DNA of 6,215 nt from positions 1 through 6,215 of the forward strand of contig JAUIKB010000363.1 of NCBI GenBank assembly GCA_030430975.1. The letters are read 5' to 3'. Both the position numbers and the translations under genes were made by a program. A model generated the notes under the pieces. That model did not search any database, was not told the origin of the DNA, and was given only the letters and a program-made list of their open reading frames with translations. Below, one piece after another: positions 1 through 5,357 of the stretch; position 1 is the stretch's first letter, and every line of letters begins with the position of its first letter. The stretch comes from Polyangia bacterium. GTDB taxonomy: Bacteria > Myxococcota_A > Polyangia > Polyangiales > Polyangiaceae.

Positions 1-104
1 TAAACGCAGGAGGTTCCGGTGTAAACGCAGGAGGTTCCGGCGTAAATGCTGGCGGTTCCGGCGTGAACGCAGGTGGTTCCGGCGTGAACGCAGGTGGCTC
101 CGGC
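1..104 (+). repeat. 21-bp tandem repeat coding VNAGGSG, five copies
   Basis: Five head-to-tail 21-bp units begin at 0 (first base lost at the window edge), 21, 42, 63 and 84. Each translates to VNAGGSG. The array continues off the left edge, so its true copy number is unknown. All differences between units are synonymous third-base changes (gta/gtg, aac/aat, gca/gct, gga/ggt/ggc). It forms a flexible spacer in the surface protein. Confidence 0.95.
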
Positions 105-572
105 AAATCATGGCTCAATTGTTCTTCTGCAGGCGAAGACGGCGGCGCAGAAAACAAGGGTGGAGCCAGTTCTTCCGCTGGTGTAGGCGTAGCTGCCGCT
201 GCGCCACTGTCACCGAGCAAGTTGCCCAGAGCCACGGGGTTGAACGTCGGCATGGCCGTCGTCTCCACCTGCAAGAAGCCCGTAGCATCTGGCGAGGCAT
301 GCTTCGCTTCGTTCCCGGACATGTGCCCGAACGACGAGTACTGCGTGATCGCCACCGGCATGACCAGCGGTACTTGCGGCCCTCTTCCAGGCGACGGGGA
401 GGCCTGCGGCGGCGACGGCCAGGCGCAAAGCTGCGCCGGCGACGCTACGTGCCTGAACGGCAAGTGCAAAGCGATGAAGCGACTCGGTGAATCCTGCACC
501 GCCGGCGGTGAGTGTTACAGCACCCGATGCGTCGGCAGCGTCTGCATCCCCGACGTGCCCTGCGCGCTATAG
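1..572 (+). CDS. Exported Cys-rich protein with Gly/Ser repeat linker, 5' end missing
   Basis: This is the 3' end of a gene whose start lies before the window. The frame is open from the first base (codons begin at position 3) to a TAG at 570-572. The GTG at 63 is only a Val codon inside the repeat, not a start. The visible protein has three parts: five copies of VNAGGSG (1-104), an Ala/Gly/Ser-rich linker (about 105-265), and a C-terminal region (about 265-572) with 14 cysteines, including the patterns CPNDEYC, CLNGKC and CYSTRCVGSVC. That spacing resembles the Dickkopf-like cysteine-rich domains seen in myxobacterial surface proteins. I infer an exported, disulfide-rich, probably lipid-anchored protein, but any signal peptide would be outside the window. 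No catalytic motif is visible and the function is unknown. The 105-200 stretch uses A/T-ending codons more than the rest, as do the repeats. The frame is secure; the family assignment is tentative. Confidence 0.75.
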   Translation, partial: NAGGSGVNAGGSGVNAGGSGVNAGGSGVNAGGSGKSWLNCSSAGEDGGAENKGGASSSAGVGVAAAAPLSPSKLPRATGLNVGMAVVSTCKKPVASGEACFASFPDMCPNDEYCVIATGMTSGTCGPLPGDGEACGGDGQAQSCAGDATCLNGKCKAMKRLGESCTAGGECYSTRCVGSVCIPDVPCAL

Positions 573-602
573 CCGGGCGGCCGCAACAAGACGCGCCCGT
601 CT

Positions 603-641
603 GATAGGGTGTCGGGCATGACATCGCCCGACACCGCTATC
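603..641 (+). promoter_or_regulatory. Long inverted repeat with the pgi start codon in its loop
   Basis: GGTGTCGGGC (608-617) and GCCCGACACC (626-635) are perfect 10-base complements separated by the 8-base loop ATGACATC (618-625). The stem extends outward with GATAG (603-607) pairing CTATC (637-641) if G636 is bulged, giving 15 pairs. The loop starts exactly with the pgi ATG. The likely Shine-Dalgarno bases AGGG (606-609) lie in the stem. In mRNA this would be a very stable hairpin able to limit ribosome access. In DNA it could instead be an operator for a dimeric regulator. It lacks a following T-run, so a classical terminator for the upstream gene is less likely. The structure is directly visible; the role is inference. 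Confidence 0.6.
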
Positions 642-2201
642 CAACGGGCCGCTGACCTGCTCCGCCGGTCACAAGCGGTCGAACGCCTGTTTCGACGCGA
701 CCCGACGCTGTTTGCAAAAGACGAGGCTGCGCGCGCGGCCGTCGCGAATCGGCTCGGCTGGCTGGACGCCCCGGCGCGGATGCGCCTCGAGTCCGAGACG
801 CTCGCGAAGTTCGCGAAAGAGGTCCGGAGCGCGGGTTTCTCCAAAGCGCTGCTCATGGGCATGGGCGGCTCGAGCCTCTGCCCAGAGGTCTTCGCGCTCA
901 GTCACGCCCGCGCCGACGGGCTGAAGCTGCGCGTATTGGACAACACCGACCCAGATGCGGTCCACGCCGCGCAGGACTGGGCTGACCTCGAAAGCACGCT
1001 GTTTATCGTCGCCAGCAAGAGTGGCGGCACCATCGAGGTGCGGAGTTTCGAGGCCTACTTCTTTGAGCAGGCGCAGAAGCGCTTTGGTGCGGACGCAGGC
1101 TCGCGCTTCATCGCGATCACCGACCCCGGTACAGCCCTCACCGATCTCGCGGAGCGGCGCCGCTATCGGCGTGTGTTCGAGAACGCACCTGATATCGGTG
1201 GTCGCTACTCGGCGTTGAGCTACTTCGGCCTCGTTCCGGCCGCCTTGATAGGGGTCAACGTCGCCGGGCTGCTGGATAACGCGCTAGCGATGCTCAAGCG
1301 CTGCGAACGGTCGGACGATGACAACCCCGCGCTACAGCTCGCAGCCTTCGCCGGGGGCCTGGCGGCTGCCGGTCGCGACAAGCTCACACTACGGCTACCC
1401 AGTCCGATCGAGAGCTTCGGCTCGTGGATCGAGCAGCTCGTCGCCGAGTCGACCGGGAAAGACGGCGTGGGGGTCGTGCCCATCGACCGCGAACCGATAG
1501 ACGCGACCGGCGATGACCGCGCCGTCGTCGACGTGAGCTTCGGCACCCAACCTGGCGAAACCAACGCGCACGATGTGCCATCCGTCGCGATTCAAGTCGA
1601 ATCGCTGGAGCACCTGGGCGCGGAGTTCATCCGCTGGGAAGTGGCAACAGCGCTGATGGCCGTCGTCCTCGACGTCAATCCGTTTGACGAACCGAACGTC
1701 ACCGAGGCGAAGCAGGAAACCGCCGCGCTCATCGAGCACTACGAGCGCGAGGGCGCGCTGCCGCCCGCGGACGCAACGTCACCAGAAGACGATGCGCTCG
1801 ACCGGCTGATCGCATCGACCAAACCCGGCGACTACGTCGTGATCTCCGCTTTCTTCTACGCAACGCCCGAGCGTGACGCGGCCATCCAACGGCTTCGCCA
1901 GAGGATCGCGGAGCGTACCGGTTTGGCGACAACACTGGGGTATGGCCCGCGCTTCTTGCACTCGACGGGGCAACTGCACAAAGGCGGCGCCGACAACGGC
2001 GTGTTTCTGGTCCTCACGAACAGTCCCCACCGCGACATGCCCATCCCAGGCCAGAAGTATTCGTTTGCAAACCTCCGCGACGCCCAGGCGCTCGGGGACG
2101 TTGCCGTGTTGAAACGTCGCCAGAGGCGCGCCGCACATATCCATCTTGGCTCAAACGTGTCTGAGGGCCTTTCGAAGCTAGAGGCACAATGTCAGGCGTA
2201 G
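618..2201 (+). CDS. pgi: Glucose-6-phosphate isomerase (transaldolase-PGI fusion type, standalone)
   Basis: Cytoplasmic enzyme of glycolysis and gluconeogenesis that interconverts glucose 6-phosphate and fructose 6-phosphate. The 527-residue protein carries the PGI/SIS-fold landmarks in order: GMGGSSLCPE (81-90), SKSGGTIE (133-140, phosphate binding), the signature DIGGRYSALS (192-201, with the conserved Arg196), ESTGKDG (277-283, with the expected catalytic Glu277), and HSTGQLHKGG (448-457). The last motif, the preceding GDYVVISAFF segment and the closing PGQKYSF...AQALGD are typical of the PGI half of bifunctional transaldolase-PGI proteins rather than of E. coli-type Pgi. No transaldolase domain precedes it here. 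I prefer ATG 618 to the in-frame GTG at 609: AGGG at 606-609 sits 8 bases before ATG, whereas GTG has no comparable site. The start lies in a strong hairpin. The 3' end overlaps the next gene by 13 bp, so the two are probably co-translated. Assignment is confident. Confidence 0.93.
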   Translation: MTSPDTAIQRAADLLRRSQAVERLFRRDPTLFAKDEAARAAVANRLGWLDAPARMRLESETLAKFAKEVRSAGFSKALLMGMGGSSLCPEVFALSHARADGLKLRVLDNTDPDAVHAAQDWADLESTLFIVASKSGGTIEVRSFEAYFFEQAQKRFGADAGSRFIAITDPGTALTDLAERRRYRRVFENAPDIGGRYSALSYFGLVPAALIGVNVAGLLDNALAMLKRCERSDDDNPALQLAAFAGGLAAAGRDKLTLRLPSPIESFGSWIEQLVAESTGKDGVGVVPIDREPIDATGDDRAVVDVSFGTQPGETNAHDVPSVAIQVESLEHLGAEFIRWEVATALMAVVLDVNPFDEPNVTEAKQETAALIEHYEREGALPPADATSPEDDALDRLIASTKPGDYVVISAFFYATPERDAAIQRLRQRIAERTGLATTLGYGPRFLHSTGQLHKGGADNGVFLVLTNSPHRDMPIPGQKYSFANLRDAQALGDVAVLKRRQRRAAHIHLGSNVSEGLSKLEAQCQA

Positions 2202-2671
2202 AGATTCGCGCCGCGTCAGTTGACGACGCCGAAGTGATCTTCGGCTTCATTCGAGAGCTGGCGGAGTACGAGCGCGAACCGGATGCGGTGAAGACCTCCC
2301 CGGCCGTCCTGAGGCAACAGCTCGCTTCTGGATCTCCTCCCTTCGAGTGCGTGATCGCTGAGTCGAACGTCGAGCCGTTGGGCTTCGCCCTGTTCTTTCA
2401 CAACTACTCAACCTGGCGCGGTCGCCCTGGACTCTATCTTGAGGATCTATTCGTCCCTGAGCGATTCCGGCGGCGCGGCGTCGGACTAGCGCTGCTCAAG
2501 CACTTGGCCCGGTTGGCCGTCGCCCGCGATTGCGCGCGGATGGAGTGGTCGGTATTGAACTGGAACGAACCGGCGATCCGGTTCTATCGATCGCTCGGTG
2601 CGTCGCCGATGGACGGCTGGACCACATTCCGGCTCACCGACGACGCTCTGCTCAAGCTGGGCGCTGCGTGA
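2189..2671 (+). CDS. GNAT N-acetyltransferase, SSAT (diamine acetyltransferase)-like
   Basis: This 160-residue single-domain acetyltransferase transfers acetyl from acetyl-CoA to an amine and is expected in the cytoplasm. The family pattern is clear: an N-terminal IRAASVDDAEVIFGFIRELA (6-25), the segment GFALFFHNYSTWRGRPGLYLEDLFV (65-89), the acetyl-CoA pyrophosphate loop RRRGVG (94-99), then WSVLNWNEPAIRFYRSLGA (120-138). Tyr133 in that last segment matches the general-acid tyrosine of spermidine/spermine acetyltransferases. The length equals the usual 155-175 residues of this subfamily, whose members acetylate polyamines, thialysine or related small amines; the exact substrate cannot be read from sequence. 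The ATG lies inside the end of pgi, with GAGG (2181-2184) four bases upstream, and the TGA overlaps the GTG of the next gene. This points to a translationally coupled middle gene. Confidence 0.9.
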   Translation: MSGVEIRAASVDDAEVIFGFIRELAEYEREPDAVKTSPAVLRQQLASGSPPFECVIAESNVEPLGFALFFHNYSTWRGRPGLYLEDLFVPERFRRRGVGLALLKHLARLAVARDCARMEWSVLNWNEPAIRFYRSLGASPMDGWTTFRLTDDALLKLGAA

Positions 2672-4023
2672 ACCGGACGCTCCGACTGTTTGCCGCGCCG
2701 CTGGCAATCGTCGGGCTGATTCTCGTCTCGCTGGTATGGCCGGTCGGGCCGAACGCCGTACCGGCTTCGGGCACCGCGACTGCGCGGCTAAGCGAAATCG
2801 AGCGAACTCACCCGCGCCGCATCGCGTCGCCCGCGCCGCGCCCCCGTCAGGGCATCACTGGACCGGCCGCCGCTGCGCTTGGACTCACGCCGCGCGCGTT
2901 GCTGCTGCTCGTGGTGCTAGCGGGCGCTGCGCTCGCGGTGTCCGCCCAGCTCAACGCACCGCGCACCGCCGCTGACAACCCACCGCTCGCCGCACGACGC
3001 TGGCTGGCCGCCGCGCTCCTGTTGGCGGGTGCCTGCGCGGTGCGATTCGCCGCCATGCGCTATCTCGCTTTCGACGGCGATGAACGCAGCGCGGCTCCCC
3101 TATCCGTCTTCGAGGATGACCACGATGCGTGGGTCCACCCACCGGTGTTTCGACTGCTGCAGCTGCGCTGGACGCTGCTAGTCGACGGCGAGCTGCGCGC
3201 GTGGCGCGGACTCAGCACGACCTGCTCGTGCATCGCTGCGGCAGTCGCCGTGTGGTCGACTCGGCGGGAGGGCTGGCTCGCTTGGCTGCCGATCGCCGCG
3301 CTCGTCCTGTCGCCAACTCTGGCTGAACCGCAGGTGCTGGCGCGCCCATACGGTCTGGCGATGCTCTTGATGACTCTGGTGCTGTGGACGCTCACCACGT
3401 CGGAGGGGCCGATCGCCTGGTCGGTAGCCGTGCTGTCCGCTGGTTTGACAGCCTGGTGCGACGTGTCATTCGGTGCCGTCGCAGGAGTGTTGCTAATCGT
3501 GCGCGCGATTCAGCGACGGCGGCACTGGCCGCGCTCGACCGCGACACGGTTCGCGCTGCTCACCGGGCTGCTCGTGTGGTTTGCACCCGTGGCGGTCGGC
3601 GCCGGCATCGCCGCTCGCTCCGAACTGAATCCTACCGAGCGAGAAACCGCAGAGTCCTTTCAACCTGGCGAATCGGATCGACGCACTGCACCGGGTCACC
3701 GAGCTGATCGTCCTGAGCGCCAGGCGGAGGTCCCCAACCTGCGACCGACAACGCCGTGGATGCCTCGTCTGATCGAGATCGCGACGGCGGCCGGATACGG
3801 AACCCCGGTCGGTCTGATCGCGACGTTGGTGATCATCACTTGGCGACGACGCTGGGACGCGTTCGCCCTGCTCGGCTCCGCGCTGGTCTGCAGTATCGTG
3901 GCGACGGCGCTGATCGATCTGCGCATGCGGACGCTGCTGTACTTGCCGCTGGTCGCCGCCTTCGCCACGCTGATGGCGCTCAGCGCGGATACGCCGCGCG
4001 CGCCTACCGAGCGGGGCAGTTAG
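2668..4023 (+). CDS. Polytopic membrane protein, GT-C / GT39-like glycosyltransferase candidate
   Basis: I start this 451-residue protein at GTG 2668, which overlaps the preceding TGA in a GTGA junction and leads straight into a hydrophobic segment (5-25). The longer upstream reading frame would add 46 hydrophilic residues lying inside the acetyltransferase gene. About eleven hydrophobic segments follow, including roughly 76-93, 112-130, 202-218, 227-243, 249-280, 295-314, 378-391, 396-416 and 421-438. After the third segment comes an acidic loop FDGDER (135-140), then HPPV (157-160) and LARPYGLAML (224-233). This order matches GT-C enzymes related to ArnT/PMT (GT39), which use polyprenyl-phosphate sugars and an acidic residue in the first large periplasmic loop. 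Such enzymes glycosylate lipids, proteins or surface polysaccharides. The N-terminal 110 residues are extra relative to the usual layout. Residues about 321-350 are oddly hydrophilic, probably from a double frameshift. The fold is fairly sure; activity is not. Confidence 0.72.
   Translation: MNRTLRLFAAPLAIVGLILVSLVWPVGPNAVPASGTATARLSEIERTHPRRIASPAPRPRQGITGPAAAALGLTPRALLLLVVLAGAALAVSAQLNAPRTAADNPPLAARRWLAAALLLAGACAVRFAAMRYLAFDGDERSAAPLSVFEDDHDAWVHPPVFRLLQLRWTLLVDGELRAWRGLSTTCSCIAAAVAVWSTRREGWLAWLPIAALVLSPTLAEPQVLARPYGLAMLLMTLVLWTLTTSEGPIAWSVAVLSAGLTAWCDVSFGAVAGVLLIVRAIQRRRHWPRSTATRFALLTGLLVWFAPVAVGAGIAARSELNPTERETAESFQPGESDRRTAPGHRADRPERQAEVPNLRPTTPWMPRLIEIATAAGYGTPVGLIATLVIITWRRRWDAFALLGSALVCSIVATALIDLRMRTLLYLPLVAAFATLMALSADTPRAPTERGS
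3629..3715 (+). other. Probable compensating frameshift segment inside the GT-C gene
   Basis: In the annotated frame this stretch reads as a hydrophilic Arg/Pro/Glu run (NPTERETAESFQPGESDRR...) with only about 12 of 30 codons ending in G or C. The +1 frame has no stop across this stretch and reads PFNLANRIDALHRVTELIVLSA, with about 24 of 30 codons ending in G/C, like the rest of the gene. Before 3629 the +1 frame has a TGA (3626-3628). After about 3715 the annotated frame regains high GC3 (VPNLRPTTPWMPRLIEIAT). The simplest reading is one indel near 3629-3650 and an opposite one near 3710-3720, leaving the protein ends in frame. Confidence 0.6.
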
Positions 4024-5254
4024 CGCTGGGGGTTGCCCACGCGAACGTGATCTCGCGAATTCGATGACTGCGCGGGGCGGCGGATGCGTCGAGCTCCGTC
4101 CAGGTAACACCGTCATCGCTCCGGTAGAACCGCTGGTCGTCGTACCACTGCTTCCAGCCGTCCCGGACCGCCACGAGCTTGCCGTCGTCGCTGGAGGCGA
4201 CCACGCCAACCGGAAGGTCCGCGGGTGCCGTCGGTTGGGACGTCCACGCCGCACCGTCGGTGCTCTGGTACAGCTTGCCACGAGCCCAAGTCTTGAAGTG
4301 AGAGCCCGTCCACACGACGCTCGAGCGGATGCCAGCGTCTGTGCCGGACTCGACCTCCCCCTCCGTGAACGTATCGCCGCCGTCGACCGACCGGCAGTAC
4401 TTACCGTCACCACCCATGAGCAAGATCACCGCGTCGTTTGCCGCGAGCCGGTTACGGGCGCCACAGTTCGGACCGACGGTCGTAGGCGCGACGTACGTCA
4501 TCCCACCATCGGAGCTCACAACGACTTCTGAATCCGATCCGTCACTCGACACCAGCACATAGCGACCGCCGCCATAAGATGAGTACACAATCTCACGCAC
4601 GTTGTAGGTGGTCTGTAGGACGTTCATGGCCGGTTCACTCCAAGTAGCGCCGTGGTCGGTCGAGTACCGCGCGTCGCGCGATCCAGCCACCACGTGGCCC
4701 GCCCCGTCCGAAGCCACGCCACCGTACGTGTCACCTGCCTGGGTTTCCGTCCAGTTAACACCATCGGGTGACCGAAGGATACGGCCTGGAGGTCCCCAGC
4801 CGAAGGTCGCAACGAACTGTTCACCTGTGTGGGTAATGCCTTTGCCGGTCTCACCGCTGTGATCGCAGTCGGGCATGTTGTTGTTGCCGTAGCAGCGCGC
4901 GGAGTCGTCGGTCGACGTGTTCTCGATCCACGTCTGTCCGTAGTCGCACGACATCACCGTGCGCTCGAAGTCACCGATGCCGACGAATATCGGCGCCAGC
5001 GCCGAACCCGATCCCGCGGTGCCACCACTACCCGCTGCGCCGCCTAGCGATCCACCGCTGCCCGCCATACCAGCAGCACCGCCACCGCTGCCGGCCGCGC
5101 CGCCTCCGCCGCCAGCCGCGGAACCGCCCCGGCCGCCGCCCGCCCCTGCACCGCTTGAGCCACCGGTATTGCCCCCGGCGTCACCGCCGTCTTCACCGCA
5201 ACCCGCGATTAGCAGACACGCTAGGCCTAGCCCGATCGATGCTCTCAGCTGCAT
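4004..5254 (-). CDS. Outer-surface lipoprotein with Gly-rich spacer and seven Asp-box (BNR-like) repeats
   Basis: The 416-residue protein begins with a lipoprotein signal peptide, MQLRASIGLGLACLLIAGC, with lipobox LIAGC and lipidated Cys19; +2 is Gly, so retention in the inner membrane is not signalled. Residues 20-84 are almost only Gly, Ala and Ser. The rest holds seven Asp-box motifs: SCDYGQTW (102), RSPDGVNW (161), STDHGATW (198), SSDGGMTY (247), SVDGGDTF (289), STDGAAW (331) and RSDDGVTW (378). Spacing of 37-59 residues suggests a beta-propeller, possibly seven-bladed. Asp boxes are structural and occur in sialidases and many non-enzymatic propellers, so no activity is implied. Six further cysteines could form disulfides. 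I chose ATG 5254 because it gives a compact signal peptide; ATGs at 5281 and further upstream are in frame, and none has a convincing Shine-Dalgarno sequence. The 3' end overlaps the convergent membrane-protein gene by 20 bp. Confidence 0.85.
   Translation of the reverse strand: MQLRASIGLGLACLLIAGCGEDGGDAGGNTGGSSGAGAGGGRGGSAAGGGGGAAGSGGGAAGMAGSGGSLGGAAGSGGTAGSGSALAPIFVGIGDFERTVMSCDYGQTWIENTSTDDSARCYGNNNMPDCDHSGETGKGITHTGEQFVATFGWGPPGRILRSPDGVNWTETQAGDTYGGVASDGAGHVVAGSRDARYSTDHGATWSEPAMNVLQTTYNVREIVYSSYGGGRYVLVSSDGSDSEVVVSSDGGMTYVAPTTVGPNCGARNRLAANDAVILLMGGDGKYCRSVDGGDTFTEGEVESGTDAGIRSSVVWTGSHFKTWARGKLYQSTDGAAWTSQPTAPADLPVGVVASSDDGKLVAVRDGWKQWYDDQRFYRSDDGVTWTELDASAAPRSHRIREITFAWATPSANCPAR
5003..5197 (-). 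repeat. Low-complexity Gly/Ala/Ser-coding tract
   Basis: This tract encodes residues 20-84 of the lipoprotein, an irregular run of GGSGG, GGAAGSGG and similar words between the lipidated cysteine and the first propeller blade. It is a likely flexible tether holding the propeller away from the membrane. Its complement gives a proline-rich open frame on the + strand, which is an artefact of the composition. Confidence 0.85.
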
Positions 5255-5357
5255 GTGCTTAGGATACCCCAGCACCGCCATCGGATGCGCCGCAACAAAC
5301 GCAAACGAGCCCCGCATCCATCGATGCAGGGCCCGGTGCTTCACAGCCGACGCCTCG
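5255..5357. other. Intergenic region between aldehyde dehydrogenase and lipoprotein genes
   Basis: This 103-base spacer separates two genes on the - strand. It contains the terminator-like hairpin described separately. Next to the lipoprotein ATG it has a TATCCT (5261-5266 read on the - strand) that resembles a -10 box six bases before the ATG. I find no matching -35 hexamer at the usual distance and no clear Shine-Dalgarno sequence, so no promoter is claimed. Confidence 0.5.
5309..5332 (-). terminator. Rho-independent-like terminator after the aldehyde dehydrogenase gene
   Basis: The hairpin has the arms GCCC (5309-5312)/GGGC (5329-5332) and GCATC (5314-5318)/GATGC (5323-5327), one C-A mismatch, and a 4-base loop. 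It lies about 25 bases past the aldehyde dehydrogenase stop codon on the - strand. The following - strand sequence, tcgtttgcgtttgttg, is T-rich but interrupted. It would separate this gene from the downstream lipoprotein gene on the same strand. Confidence 0.6.

Noticed and set aside
110..490. Arg-rich 126-codon open frame on the + strand
   Set aside because: It overlaps the Cys-rich protein frame, which has ordered CxxxxxC patterns and continues the repeat. The Arg runs are an off-frame product.
574..599. Hairpin CGGGCG/CGCCCG after the Cys-rich gene as a terminator
   Set aside because: The stem is only six pairs with a 14-base loop and no T-run follows.
609..617. GTG at 609 as the pgi start
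   Set aside because: It adds only three residues, has no suitably spaced Shine-Dalgarno sequence, and lies in the hairpin stem. ATG 618 has AGGG eight bases upstream.
1220..1564. Open frames antisense to pgi
   Set aside because: They lie opposite the well-supported isomerase gene and show no recognisable motifs or start signals.
2530..2667. Longer N-terminus for the GT-C protein from ATG 2530
   Set aside because: The 46 extra residues lie entirely within the acetyltransferase gene, are hydrophilic and would mask the natural start. GTG 2668 gives the classic GTGA overlap.
3493..4413. 306-codon open frame on the - strand
   Set aside because: It is antisense to the GT-C gene and out of frame with the lipoprotein gene, with Ser/Arg/Pro-rich composition and no domain. 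It is a shadow typical of GC-rich DNA.
5220..5231. 12-base palindrome GCTAGGCCTAGC
   Set aside because: About one such palindrome is expected by chance in a window this size, and it lies within the signal-peptide coding sequence.
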